Positions 35,671 to 47,616 of a stretch of 64,000 nucleotides of DNA are shown in pieces (the first letter of the stretch is position 1; every line of letters begins with the position of its first letter). The position numbers were made by a program, and so were the translations under genes. The notes beneath the pieces are model-generated. The model saw only the letters and a list, made by a program, of their open reading frames with translations, did not search any database and was not told the DNA's origin. The DNA comes from Pictodentalium vernedei (Eukaryota > Mollusca > Scaphopoda > Dentaliida > Dentaliidae): positions 365,627,704 through 365,691,703 of the forward strand of contig CM062297.1 of assembly GCA_031216915.1 (NCBI GenBank). Direction: 5' to 3'.

Positions 35671-35920
35671 TTAACCCTTTACCCAACGTAACGGCCAAAA
35701 CCAGCCAGCGCTATTCTCAAAAATCGGCATTTAATTTTCATTATTTTTTCATTTTTTGTCTCAAAAACATAGGTTATGACCACTCGTTGGAACAAGCTCG
35801 TCGAGCTCGTTCCAACGAGGGGTCATAACCTATGTTTTTGAGACAAAAAATGAAAAAAATTAGTTATCATGAAATTTTTTTGCAAGTGTCGTCTGCTTTT
35901 CATGTTAGGTAAAGAGTTAA
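35671..35920. mobile_element. ACCCTTTAC-type MITE, complete copy
   Basis: 250 bp from TTAACCCTTTACCCAACGTA to CATGTTAGGTAAAGAGTTAA. The centre is a long hairpin from TTGTCTCAAAAACATAGGTT to its inverse, with GAACAAGCTCGTCGAGCTCG at the apex. It is the best template for the copy split by DIRS-B. Confidence 0.9.
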
Positions 35921-36173
35921 TGTGATGTCTAACCCATGAAGGCCTAATTCTGAGTTTTGCTAACTTTTTGCTGCAACAGAACATGTCCCCAACATGAATC
36001 CTCAGGGTAAACTTGCAAGTTACATTCCAAGTACCTAGGCATCTGTTTCTAGACAAGTCTTGGCTGCCTATATAGGCAGCCAAGACTTACCTAGAACCAA
36101 CTGCAAAGTGAAAGAATGTAGAGTGTCAAAGCATAGCAAAACTGTATAAAGATCTCCAGCCCTTTAAGGGTTA
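35921..36173. mobile_element. Inverted-repeat element with perfect 34-bp palindrome
   Basis: The centre at 36055-36088 is a perfect palindrome, AAGTCTTGGCTGCCTAT with its inverse. The outer ends AACCCATGAAGGCC and CCAGCCCTTTAAGGGTTAA are weakly inverted. A relative of its left end is the sequence at 20424-20475 into which the split SINE inserted. Confidence 0.65.
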
Positions 36174-37161
36174 AAAATGAGAATACAAAACTACAGTTAA
36201 AAAAGCACATGCAAGCAAAGGAAATTTTACTTTATCACTGCCAAATGTTTCTGTGTTATTGTTGTTTTAAAAAACCTCTGTTTAAATTTTAAATTATCTT
36301 GTTTTATAATTTACTTGAACATCTCACTAGTAGTATTTCTTCTACTATGTTGACTACAGCACATACACATTAGTTCTTGATTGTGTTAACTTTTTTTTTT
36401 AATTCATAATTTAGTTACTGAATCAAGGTGGTATTTTGGGAGAATGCCAGCTCCTCTAGTTTGTACTCTATATTCGAATTTGATTAATGAGCATGTGATG
36501 TTTGAATTAGAAATTATTTGGAGGAACACTGCACAAGTGCACTACAAATCTGAACTTCTATCTTCAAATTGAATATTAGATTGAATCGAAGGTCCAGTGT
36601 TGACACTGACATCAAATCAGAAATAGCATGAAACGATTTTCATCAAATCACTTGTTATTTTACCTAATTACCATGCATATCCTTATGGCTGGCATGGGCT
36701 ATCTGTACCATGAGTACCCGAGTGCAGAAATTACATTGCTGCAACAGCACTTATTGCTTGATTGATTGATTTCTTTATTTTGCAGTATACATGATACAAA
36801 TAGAAATGATACATACAGTAGTAAAGAGTGTTTTAAGGAAACAAAAAAGATATGTAAATTAACACTACTCAAGTGTGACAATATCAGAGTATACTGCAGG
36901 GAGATACAGGGAATCCTGCACGCCACTTTATAAGTTCTGTTGTAACCATGTTACTTCTAAGGTAGAAAAGCATGCCAATTGAACCCAAAACTCCCTGTGG
37001 GAACCCCAGGAAGTGAAGGAGTGCAAACAAGTAAACAAGCTGTAGGGAACCTCTGGAAGTGGATTATTTAGTTACTGAATCAAGGCGGTAAACAAGGTGT
37101 GCTTTACTGGTAAAATGCTCTGTGGGAACCTCAGGAAGTGGATCACTGCTTTGTTACTGGG
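36174..37161. other. Unassigned intergenic segment
   Basis: No gene recognised. Two short blocks with GGGAACC-CAGGAAGTG-like sequence recur near 36995, 37048 and 37125, hinting at an old repeat. Confidence 0.45.
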
Positions 37162-37552
37162 TTAACCCTTTGCGACTTTGGTACGTAATATTACGTATGG
37201 AAATTGCTGTGCATTGTGCCTACGGTACGTAATATTATGTACTCCGACTTTGAACCCGAACAGACACTTTTTCGTCCAGGAACATGATACTTCATAATTT
37301 CATTAAATAGGATGGATGCTAAGTGCATGTGTGTGGTAGACCAATCAATATTTTCAACATGCAGCACAAGGCTGCATGTTGCAAATATTGATTGGTCTAC
37401 CCCAAGTAATGAATATGGACTCCTGTTGCTGTCATTGAAATGGTGTGGAAGATACACAAGAGTTCAAAGGGCTAATGATTGCGCTTGACATCGCCAAAAC
37501 CTGATTCTTCGTGACGTTAAACATCACGATAACCGTAGTCGGAAAGGGTTAA
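37162..37552. mobile_element. ACCCTTTGCGACT-type MITE
   Basis: 391 bp, with ends TTAACCCTTTGCGACT and AGTCGGAAAGGGTTAA. The centre is a hairpin GTAGACCAATCAATATTT paired with AAATATTGATTGGTCTAC. Near the left end TACGTAATATTACGTA and the variant TACGTAATATTATGTA occur 40 bp apart. Confidence 0.88.
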
Positions 37553-38189
37553 ATAAGCTCTGCTTTACTTGTAAAATAAGACCTGGTATCACCTGGGGTG
37601 GAAGTCCTCAACAGTGAGTAGCACAGGTGTAAACAATTGACTCTAAATTTGACTTGATTTTTGTTTTGTGGTCATATTATACTCATAGATTGTGAAAGTG
37701 ACCTTAAACACCAATTAATAAAGTGGGCAGCATGGGCATAAATGATTGGCTAAACTTGATATTGTACTTGTTTTGCAGTCATAATATAGTGAAGGTGCCC
37801 AAAGTAACCTTTAATGCCACTAAATAAATGAATCAGTAAACCCAGGTATAAGTCAATCGCTTTGCACTGTGGAGTACTCAAGTGCTTATCAGCAGAAATG
37901 AATAATCTTTTAAGACAGAGCACAACCTGGTTGGAGTATGTGAGACTGGCCTCAACAACCCGACGTTGAGTTTTTCCTATATTTCATGTGCACGAAGAAG
38001 CACATGAAATACAAGAAAAACTCCACAAAGGGTCATTAGTTCCTGTCACCTGTCCTACCCAAGTTGTGTTCTGTATTTATACCCTGTTAAATTTGATTTA
38101 AGTGAATGAAGCTTGTATCTTTAACGATAAATATCCCCATCGGCAGTCTGATAACTTTTTAACAGATTCCACACTTGGTGTATCTAGAA
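37553..38189. other. Intergenic segment with SINE-tail remnants
   Basis: CTTAAACACCAATTAATAAA near 37710 and a similar block near 37810 resemble SINE tails without recognisable heads. A hairpin of CACATGAAATA arms lies at about 37978-38016. No gene seen. Confidence 0.45.
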
Positions 38190-38440
38190 CATTCAGTAGG
38201 TAGAGATGCAGGCTGCAAGCCGAGAGGTCCTCGATTCGAATCCCACCTGTAGCAACCGCATTGTGTCCTTGGGCAAGGCACTTAATCCCAATTGCCCACG
38301 TGGGGCACGGTGGCATTGTGCACTAATGTGTACTGCACATCGATGGTGCACTTGTCTTCAAACAATGCTTACCCTGCTTGTGTGGAGTTAGTATGTTGGG
38401 GAGTCTGACATTTGCACTCCGTTGCTTGGTGGTTCTCTCT
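38190..38440 (+). mobile_element. tRNA-headed SINE, 3' end missing
   Basis: It starts within box A (CAGTAGGTAGAGATGCAGG), has box B GATTCGAATCCC and the body TTGTGTCCTTGGGCAAGGCA, and stops at TTCTCTCT where an AGGCCT-type MITE fragment begins. Confidence 0.85.
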
Positions 38441-38634
38441 GGCCCTCTGAAATGCTTATTTTTGCTGCCGCATGCTCTTTTATAAACAATGCAAACTTTA
38501 AAAAATAAAAATTAAATATTTTATGTCTGATATTTTACCCAAGGTAATAAAATTGATAAATTTGTCACTTGAGTGAAACAAGGCTTTGCAATGCTGAAGC
38601 ATTTCAAAGCCTTGTTGCACTCAAGGGACGTGTA
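38441..38634. mobile_element. AGGCCT-type MITE, left half only (copy d)
   Basis: It contains GCATGCTCTTTTATAA, TATTTTACCCAAGGTAATAA and the central hairpin of CACTTGAGTG and CACTCAAGGG, as in copy c. The right half is missing. Confidence 0.75.
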
Positions 38635-39530
38635 TTACCCAGCTAGTAATACAGGCCAATTTAGAATATGGGTTCTCTCCATTATTTTTAAATGAGTTAT
38701 GGCCTGTTTTCAACTGTCTATTAACATTTTTTTTGTATTTTGCAGTAGTACAATTCAAAATGGCTAACAGACATATTTAGCCATGTCTGGCAGTGCTTCT
38801 GTTCCCTGATACAAATAGCAAATGGCATTTCTTGAATAACTAAAAATTTTCATTGAGATGCATTTGTTCCATTGGGGTGTCATAAACTGTGTCATCGAGC
38901 CAAAATTTTTAAAAATTATCAACTTTGGTTGGAGAGTTTCGTGAACAGTGCTGGTTGGGCTGGTTTTTAGCTGTTCAAGGGTTAAATTACACATGATGTG
39001 ATAAAAAGAACCTCAAATCCATGATGATTTGATTTAAAACTTCTGAACCTTGTTCACTAAATTGGTCTGAGCTTAGAGATTTTTGATTTTGTAAGTGCCA
39101 CAGCCAGACATGTTATGTAGAGGATTAATTTGTAGGTAAGACCTGTGATTTGAAAATGACTGAAATTAATTTAGTACTGTAATAGCTATTGACATCAAAA
39201 AAGTAATTCATCTTACAACAAGAACATATCTTCCCCCAATACAGTTGAAAACGCCCAGACAAAATACAAATCTGTAATGAAAGTAGCAACTGCACATGCG
39301 ATCATTCAATTCAGAAAGAGAATGTTTTTTACCTGCACTCAATTGGCATCAAGTTATTACACAAGTATGTCGAGGCCACTGTTTTGATAACACTAAATAA
39401 ACGATAAATAAATCACCAACAAAATAAATTAACCTAGATCATTTTATTGCCAAAATGATATTTGTATATAGGTCTACCATGTGTTAAACACGAAAAATGA
39501 AACAAAGAAAGACAAAGCTGAAACACTACT
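38635..39530. other. Intergenic segment with one old MITE fragment
   Basis: About 38815-38985 resembles a decayed ACCCTTTAC-type MITE in reverse, ending GCTGTTCAAGGGTTAA. The remainder is unassigned. Confidence 0.45.
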
Positions 39531-39906
39531 TTAACCCTTTGAGACTTTAATTATTCCGACGTTCAAAGGTCACTTGGAATTCAGTTTCTTCAACATTTTT
39601 CAAAATGCGACGTCAAACGTCGGAAAGTACCAATAAAAAGATATTTTTCACATTAGTGATTATCTGATTGAGGGCTAGATTATTTTTGGTGGTCTGAATT
39701 TGTTATTCAAAGCTTGTTTTATTTCAAATTATTGGAGAGTGCCCACAGGCACTCTCCAATAATTTGTAATAAAACAAATTTATATAAACAAAATATTATT
39801 TGTGTTTGACTGAATATGAATATAAGCAAGGAGTGTGTTAGCTTTTGCTCTGGTATACTCATTTTTTTTAAAACCCTGATAGTGGCTTCTAGCACTCAAC
39901 CCGTTA
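39531..39906. mobile_element. TTAACCC MITE with GAGAGTGCC hairpin
   Basis: Ends TTAACCCTTTGAG and CTCAACCCGTTAA are imperfect inverse copies. The centre (about 39732-39775) is ATTATTGGAGAGTGCC paired with GGCACTCTCCAATAAT. Inside the left arm CCGACGTTCAAAGGTC and GACGTCAAACGTCGG form a smaller inverted pair. Confidence 0.8.
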
Positions 39907-40335
39907 AGTAGTCTTGACAGCAGGATTATATTAGTATTTTAAGCTGCAATACATTTGGCTCAACGGTTATCACTGAGCACTATTCGGGAGAAAATAAAAA
40001 TTTAAGGTGAAAACTTTACAAAATCGACAAATAATAACAAAACAAATGACCACAAAGTATCAACGTGCTGTTTGATTTCATATGTAATAACACATACAAA
40101 AGTATCAAAAGGTTTAAACTTCAGCGGTTAAAGTACAAGCAGAACAATGAATGGCAATTATGTCATGCGCAGCATAAGAATGCAATACCATAACGTCATT
40201 ATCATCATTCATCAAAAAATCAATTCATGACTCTGAATGATTGTCAAAACAGAAGCTGTTAAAAACTGTACCCAATCCCTTCAAAATGCAAACAAGTCAA
40301 GGAAGGGTGGAATATTGTTAGATAAATTAGTTATT
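39907..40335. other. Unassigned intergenic segment
   Basis: Nothing recognised. Confidence 0.45.
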
Positions 40336-40479
40336 ACCACCATGTGGCTTTCCGAGATGGTGTATAATGTCCTGACCTCACACATGGGTCATATATCAAC
40401 TCGCCTTAATGGACTCGTTGATATATGCCCTGAAACGAGGTCACAACTTCAGTAGACTATTTCGGAAAACCACACAGTT
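40336..40479. repeat. Foldback element, copy b
   Basis: The arms around CATATATCAACTCG and CGTTGATATATG, with outer AACTTCAGTAGAC, match the 4731-4875 copy. CCACCATGTGGCTTTCCGAG pairs with the right-hand TTTCGGAAAACCACACAG. Confidence 0.78.
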
Positions 40480-41116
40480 ATGTATAGTTATGGTATGGGA
40501 AACCAGATTTTTCAGTAAGAAAATTGTCATTGGAACAAATTTTTTAAGGAATTGAGCAAGTATTCTGAAAAAGGCTTTTTCTAAAAAAATCGAAGCATAT
40601 CTGTGATTGTGTATATAATGTAATATAAATGTTGAAAAAGGTATTGTATTGTCGTTATTGAAAGGACCAATTACATCATGCTTTCTGTTTAGTTTTGTTT
40701 TTGGTTTTGTTTTCTTTTATTGCTAACCCTTCACCTAACAGGGAGCTAAAAATGTCAGCACAAGTTTTTTTTCCAAAATATCTGAAATACCTCCCCCCTC
40801 ACACCCCTACCCCCCTCCCCCCCCTCCCCCCCCCCCCCCCCACCCCCCATACACACACACACAGTGTGCAGATTATGGCTTCCCATTGAAATTTTGTGAG
40901 CAAGTTTGTTCAAAAGATGTGTCTTAAAAGTTTGGAAGGAAAAAATAAAATTGATCAGTGAACTTTGTGCATAGCATTTTTGGTGAAATTTAATAACTTG
41001 TTAGCTAAAGGGTTTAGATTTTTTTTCAAACTTATGTATTCATTTTATTCAAATAAGAGAAAATATTGATATATATGATGTGTGGTAAAAAAAATGAATC
41101 ATTTTGTCTTTTTTTA
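40480..41116. other. Unassigned segment with C-rich tract
   Basis: C-rich low-complexity sequence lies at about 40793-40850, followed by (AC)n to 40862. No gene seen. Confidence 0.5.
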
Positions 41117-42956
41117 AGCTCACCTGACTTTCAGTCTGGAGAGCTATAGTGATCACTCACCGTCCATCGTCCGTTGTCTGTCATCATCCGTGAACATGGT
41201 GTTTGCATCTTCTCCTCCCAAACTGCTGAACCAATTTAATTGATATTTGAGATAATAGTTTGTTATGACATCGCAATTTGATTTTGTTCAAATCAAGTTG
41301 TCTTGCCCCTTGGTAGGGACACGCCCAAAAAGTGTGCTTAAATCTTAAAAAATCTTCTTCTTATGAACCAGCAGTAGCAGAGACTTGATATTTGGTGTGC
41401 AGCTTCCTTTTGAGGTATGGACTCAGATTTGTTCAAGAGAAGTTTGTGAGATTATATTTGCCATCGTTATGGGAAGGGCAACAATTTTTACCCCTCCCAA
41501 AATTTCTATTTTCCAAACCGAGAGGCAGATTTGAACCAAATTTGATATGAGGGCTTATTGGGTCATAAGTACTTAATTTATGCCCAAATTCTTTTTCTTG
41601 TCGCCCCATGGGAACCGCAGGAGCTAAAAATAGAAAAAAAATTAAAACGCCCATATCTCCAAAACTACACGGCACTGAGAATTCTTATTGGTGTGAAGCT
41701 TCCTTAGGACCAACAGAATGGAATGGCAAAAAAAATTGCTATCGATTTTATCATGGAGTACTTTTCTGGGACTTTGAAAAAGTGCTGAGTCAGCATTTTT
41801 TAACACTGTGGGTAATGGGAAAAACATTTAAGACTACTTTTCTCCCAAACCACTACTCCAAAAGATTTCAAATTTCACATATAACATCTTTGGAAGATTG
41901 TTTATTGAAATCAATTCCCTGGGTCCATATTTGGGCTCTCTATGGGGGCCCAAATGTTTAAATTAGTGCAGTATGAGGAATATTCTTTAAAAATATTCTT
42001 CTTCAGATCTCCCAATAAGAATCTTTTGATATTTGGTATGCAGCATCCTTAGGGGGGTGAGATTCAAGTTTGTTCAAGCCAAGTCCCTGGGTTCATATTT
42101 AGGCTGAAAATTTGGGGTCCCGGTCCAGACTTAGAAATTTAGGACCAAAATCTGGAAGTGAGTTTTTTGGTTTTTTATGTGTTTCAGTCAATATTAAGAC
42201 AAAAAAAAATTTTTTTTACACTGAAAATTTGAGGGCTGGGTGGGACTGAAAATTTTGGACCAAAATCCAGAAATTAGATTTTTGTTTTTTTATGCGTTTT
42301 AGTCAATTTTAAGACAAAAAAAATAAAAGATTTCACACTGAAAATTTGGGGTTTGGGTGGGACTTGAAAAATTTTGGACCAAAATCCGGAAATGAGTTTT
42401 TTGGGTTTTTATGCATTTCTGTCAATTTTAAGACAAAAATTTTTTTTTTTTTTACACTGAAAATTTGGGGGCCGGGTTGGACTGAAAATTTTGGACCAAA
42501 ATCCGGAAATAATTTTTTTGTTTTTATGGCTTTTGGTCAATTTTAAGACAAAAAAAAAAGAAATTTTTTCACACTGAAAATTTGGGTTCCGGGTGGGACT
42601 TCAAAAATTTTGGACCAAAATCCAGAAATTAGTTTTTTTATGCATTTTGGTCAATTTTAAGAAAAAAAAAAAATTTTAGGCTGAAAATATTTTGTTTGGA
42701 ACTTCAAAAATTTCCGAACAAAAATAAAAAAAAATCTGTTTTTTATGCGTTTATCTCAATTTTGGGACGTAAAAATGCAGGAACTGAAAACAGAAGGAAA
42801 ATCCTGTGTATTGTGAAAATCCATAATCGCTTCATCTAGTTGGTATATGCTTTTCTTAAGAGGGGCGTATGCAGCTTATTCAAGTCAAGTCCCTGGTTTG
42901 ATATTTAGACTACCATGTCAGGTGAGCATCCTCAGGCCCCCTGGAGTCTCTTGTTT
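41117..42956 (+). mobile_element. HINE-like element, subfamily B, copy B3
   Basis: The 5' hairpin AGCTCACCTGACT-TTC-AGTCTGGAGAGCT is followed by CCGTCCATCGTCCG. Near the 3' end GTCAGGTGAGC is the inverse of the 5' GCTCACCTGAC. It ends CAGGCCCCCTGGAGTCTCTTG. The first half of the core matches B1 and B2; the second half is replaced by a different 118-bp array. Confidence 0.82.
42100..42720. repeat. 118-bp tandem array inside copy B3
   Basis: About five units marked by CACTGAAAATTTGGGG, ATTTTGGACCAAAATCCGGA and GTCAATTTTAAGACAAAAA. This unit is not seen in the other subfamily B copies here. Confidence 0.88.
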
Positions 42957-43268
42957 TAAGTATCTTGGTCCAGGAGGAGAGTGAATATGTGTGTTGGTGG
43001 AGGGGGAGGTAGCTTCCTTTGGTTACTGATTAACTTCTTACCTGAAATAGGGCTTCACTGTATTTCGATATTTCACCGAAACTCTGTATTTTTTTCAATA
43101 TCGATACCATACCATGCCAGTTTCAACTCACTCGATATACTGACCTTCACGATATGTCTATATTCTCAAACTAATGATAAACTTAACTTTTTGGACTTGA
43201 ACTTCATCTAAATTCATCACACGCACACTATAAACTACCATACTTTTATTTAATTTAGATATGGTTCC
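42957..43268. other. Unassigned intergenic segment
   Basis: Nothing recognised. Confidence 0.4.
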
Positions 43269-43510
43269 AAGCCAGAAAATAAGCATCTGCAAAATGCGGT
43301 CCCCAGAGGTGAATTTAGTGATACTACCCTGCACAGCAGCGTAGCATCACTAAATTTACCCTCTGTGAACCTCAATCTGAATCAGGGTCGGAAAACTAAA
43401 AAGAAAGAGGTACCCAGAGGATAAATTGGCCCACTGTATTGGATAGCATCATCAAATTCACCCTCTGGGGACTTTATTCTGTAAATGTCAGACTGCTTAT
43501 TTTCAGGCCT
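43269..43510 (+). mobile_element. GAAAATAAGC-type MITE, copy 1
   Basis: Ends AAGCCAGAAAATAAGC and GCTTATTTTCAGGCCT are inverted, and GTCCCCAGAGGTGAATTT recurs inverted near the right end. The copy at 58977-59238 is the same family in the other orientation. Confidence 0.82.
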
Positions 43511-43732
43511 GTATGGTTCCTTTGCAAAATCAAATACACGTGGTTCTATTCGTTCCAAGCAAGAACTATCGCAAAGTATGAGCAGTATTGCGTGCATTTG
43601 GAATTTTGCGTGGTCATATCAAACAAGGATTGTCAGTTCTCAAATACTCGATATTTACTCATATCGCGGTATTTAAAAAAATACCGTACTCGGTATTACA
43701 AATTGGAATACCGTGAAGCCCTAACCTGAAAT
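43511..43732. other. Unassigned intergenic segment
   Basis: Nothing recognised. Confidence 0.4.
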
Positions 43733-44172
43733 AGTAGAGCCCACTTAACTGGATATCTCTTAATTGAATAACCCTGTTAACTGAATATAAGTTCTAAACA
43801 CAAAACCATGTACCATATTTTGTGTACAAATTTGACATGTTAATTGCATATAGGTTATATAGAGTAAAGCAATTTTAATGGAATAAAAATCTTGTAAGAT
43901 GATGAGAAATTACCCTGACAGTCACTGAATTACCTATGTTTATAGACCATTATGGCTTCAGTATATCCAATACAGGCATTTAATTATTATATCTTATTTG
44001 ACAGAGCTTTATGAGCTCTCTCAAATAAGATATAATAGAATATAATAGAATAAATACGTAGTTGATCTCTAGAATACAGGAAAGTCAGCAAATCCCTTTG
44101 AATTGATTTATCCGTTTAATTGAATAATTTTGACTGGCAAAGTGACTATTCCGTTAACAGGGTTGCACTATA
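43733..44172. mobile_element. pogo-like MITE
   Basis: GTAGAGCCCACTTAACTGGA on the left and TTAACAGGGTTGCACTA on the right are inverted with TA at both edges. The centre (about 43986-44035) is ATTATATCTTATTTGACAGA with its inverse. The TA edges and terminal sequence resemble pogo/Tigger elements; there is no transposase. Confidence 0.65.
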
Positions 44173-44639
44173 CAATGTAAAAAAAGTGATATTGAACTAA
44201 CATGGAAGGTACCCATCAGGGTTTGAAGGGTTAATCAATAACTGAGGGAAATATGAACTGAGGGGGAGGGGGGACACGGGACACGTGTCACCACAGCCTT
44301 TTCCAGAAATCATTGAAAGAAATAAAGAGAGAGATTTGGTGAACATTTTGTTTACAAATATCTTTTTACACCGTAAAACCACCACCAGAGTATTTTTTTT
44401 TTAAAATTAAATTTCACATTTTTCGAAAACAAAATTTCACAATTTTTCAATAAAACAATGCAAATATGGTTCTAATGATATCCATATTTGAATGGGTTTA
44501 TTGAGAAACCTCCAAGATATTTTAGGCTTTGGTAGGCTTATTATGGTTAATTTTCTGGCTGTTTTTGGCCACTATGGTAGGTAAAGGGTTAACCCTTTAT
44601 CTAACATAATGGCCAAACTGATCAGGACCATTCACAACC
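44173..44639. other. Intergenic segment with a MITE-end junction
   Basis: At about 44580-44620, GGTAAAGGGTTAA meets TTAACCCTTTATCTAACATAA head to head, as if two ACCCTTTAC-type MITE ends had been joined. The rest is unassigned. Confidence 0.5.
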
Positions 44640-45600
44640 TTTTGAAAGAAATTCAGTGTTTGTGTGATAATGACTTTGTGAATGTCTTAACTTAACAAAT
44701 GTAATTGGATTGTCATGAAACTTGCTATAGGCATACATTGAGAAGATCTCAGTCAAGTTCGATATGCACCAAATTTCCTTGACTTTTGTGGAAGTTATGT
44801 CCCTTTTGTTGGAAATTTGTTGTTTGTGTGACAATGACTTATGTGAACATGATAACGTGAAAAAATGTAATCAGATTTTTCTCATAGAATTTGCTGTAGG
44901 CATACATTGTGTGACGATCTTGGTCAAGTGTGATACTCACTGAATATTCTCGGATATTGTAGGAGTTATACCCCTTTTTCAGAAATTAAGTTTTTGTGTG
45001 ATGTGGACTTTATGAACATGATAACTTGAACAAATGTAATCAGATTTTCATGAAATTTGCAAAAGGTATACATTGTGAGAAGATCTTAGTCAAGTTTGAT
45101 ACTCATATCAAATTTCCTCGACTTTGTAGGAATTACACCCATTTTTTGTTGGAAATTTGGTGTGTGTGTGTGTGATAATGACTTTGTTAGCATGATAGCT
45201 TGAACAGATGTAATCAGATTTTCATGAAATTTGCTACAGACATACATTGTGAGAAGATCTTAGTCAAAGTTGGTATTTACCAAATTTTCTTGGATTTTCT
45301 AGGAGTTCTTCCCCTATTCTTTTTAAATTTGCAGTTTGTCTAATAATGAGTTTGTGAATGTGATAAATTGAACATATGTAATCAGATTTTCACAAAACTT
45401 GCTTTAGACATACATTGTGAGAAAATCTTGGTCAAGATTGATATTGACTAAATGTCCTTGACTTTTGACGGAGTTATGACCATTTTTGTTGAAAATTCAA
45501 TTTTTGCCTATTAATGAGTTCGCGAACATAGTAACTTGAAAAATTGTAATCAGATTTTCACGAAACTTTCTGTAGGTATATACTATAAGAAGATCTTTGT
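44640..45600 (+). repeat. 169-bp tandem array, about six units
   Basis: Units are marked by TGTAATCAGATTTTCATGAA, CATACATTGTGAGAAGATCT and GTGTGATAATGACTTTGTG, with the first mark at about 44699, 44868, 45037, 45211, 45380 and 45549. The array ends abruptly where copy B4 begins. No terminal hairpin was found for the array itself. Confidence 0.88.
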
Positions 45601-47447
45601 AGCTCCCCTGACTGAAAGTCCGGATGAGCAATGGTGATCACTCACCGTCCGACATCTGTCTCCATGAACATGGTGTTTGCACCTGCCCCTCCTAAACCGC
45701 TGAACCAATTTTAGTTATATTTGAGGTGATTGCTTGGTCTGATATCGCATTTTGTTTTTTTTTCAAATGAACTTGCCCAGCCTCATATGGAGGGGGGGGG
45801 GGGGGGGGGGGGGAAGGAAAAACCACCAAAATTCTTTAAAAATCTTCTCATAAACCAATGGGTACAATGACTTGATATTTAGTATGGACCTTCCAACAAA
45901 ATTTGTGGGTCAATATTTTTCTTTGTAATGGGAGGGGCAAATTTTTTGGCCCTGCCCAAAATTTCTATTTTCTGAACCGATGGTCTGATTTGAACCAAAT
46001 TTATCATCTGGTATTATTGAGTCATAAGTACTTGATTCATGCAAAAGAAACTTTTCCCATGTCTCTATGAGAAGCCCAGGAGCTAAAAAATAGAAATATT
46101 TTCAAATGCCCATATTTCCCAAACCACACAGAACAGGGAACTGTTACTTGGTGTGAAGCATCCTTAGGACGAGTAGAAGTGAATGATAAAAAAGAATTGC
46201 CATTGGTTGGGTCAGAGTTTACTAATGGTGTGGGGAGGGGGGGGAGCATAAAAAAAGGGTGGAGTCAGCCAAAATTTTAAAAAAAATTGTTCATAAGCAC
46301 TGATCAGAATCTTTTGATATTTGTTATACAGCATCCGGGTGTGGGGGGGGGGGGGGGGGGAGGCAGTCAGAAACAAGTGTGTTAAAAATGAAGCCCCTTG
46401 GTTCATATTTGAGCTCAATACAGGAGCCTGAATTTTTAACTTGGGGCAATATAAGGATTTTTAAAAATCTTCTACTTCAGATCCACCAGTCAGAATGCTT
46501 TCATATTTGGTATGCAACATCTTTAGGGGGCAGATTCAAGTTTGTTCAAACTGGGTCCCTGTGTTTATATTTGGGCTTCCTATGGGAGCCTGAAGTTTAA
46601 CTTCGTGCAGTATGAGGAAATTTCTTGAAAAGTCTTCTTTTCCAGAACCATCTCTTAGAATGTTTTGATATTTGGTATACAACATCTCTAGGGGGTTCAG
46701 ATTAAAGTTTGTTCAAATTGAGTTCCTGAGTTAATATTTGGGCTTTTATGGGAGCCTTAATTTTAACTTTGTGCAATATGAGGGAATTTCTTTAAAAAAT
46801 CATCTTCTCCAGATCCACCAGTCGGAATGCTTTTGTTGGGTCCCTGTGTTTATATTTGGGCTCCCTATGGGAGCGGGAAGTTTAACTTCGTGCAATATGA
46901 GGACATTTCTTGAAAAGTCTTCTTCTCCAGAACCATCTCTTAGAATGTTTTGATATTTGGTATACAACATCTCTAGGGAGGGGAGGGGGGGGGGGCAGGG
47001 GGGAGGGGGATTTAAGTTTGTTCAAGTCAGGTCCCTGGGTTAATATTCCCCCCCCCCCTTCCCCATGGAAGTCAGAATTTCAACTTAGTGCAATATGAGG
47101 AGATTTCTTTAAAAATCTTCTCCTTTAGATCCCCCAGTCAGAATGATTTTCACATTTGGTATACAGCATCCTGGTGGTGGAAGGGAAGGGCTCAGACTAA
47201 TGTTTGCTCAAGTTAAGTTCCTAGGTTGACATTTGGACTCCCAAGTTTTGCATTATGGGAAATCCGGGCATTATTTCTGTGGTAGCATCCAGTACTAGAA
47301 AAAAATCATCTGGCATGGACAACAAAGTATAAATAATTAAATAACTTTATTTCTCTGTAGTGTTAACTTGCTATAGATGCTAATTAAATCCTTCGTTAAA
47401 CAACTTTTGTCAGGTCGGCGCCTCAGGCCCCATGGGGACTCTTGTTT
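45601..47447 (+). mobile_element. HINE-like element, subfamily B, copy B4
   Basis: It starts AGCTCCCCTGACTGAAAGTC after the 169-bp array. The core shows the TTTGGTATACA and TATTTGGGCTC marks of B1 and B2 in about six units, with three long G-runs (about 45791-45814, 46338-46360, 46978-47013). It ends with CTCAGGCCCCATGGGG and ACTCTTGTTT. Confidence 0.82.
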
Positions 47448-47616
47448 TATAAACATATAGATCCGTTTCTTGTGGCATATGCTTGTTTCTTTTTCATTAA
47501 ATTTAGTTTCAATGATCTCTAGTCATTTCATGAAAAACAAAATTTGCCCAAACCAATATCCTTCTGCTGGGATTTTTTTTTTGCACAGCATCACTCAAAA
47601 TCCTTCAAAACTCATT
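47448..47616. other. Unassigned
   Basis: Nothing recognised. Confidence 0.4.

Noticed and set aside
36740-36930. Exon after TTTTGCAG near 36783
   Set aside because: No open frame with a recognisable product and no plausible donor site downstream.
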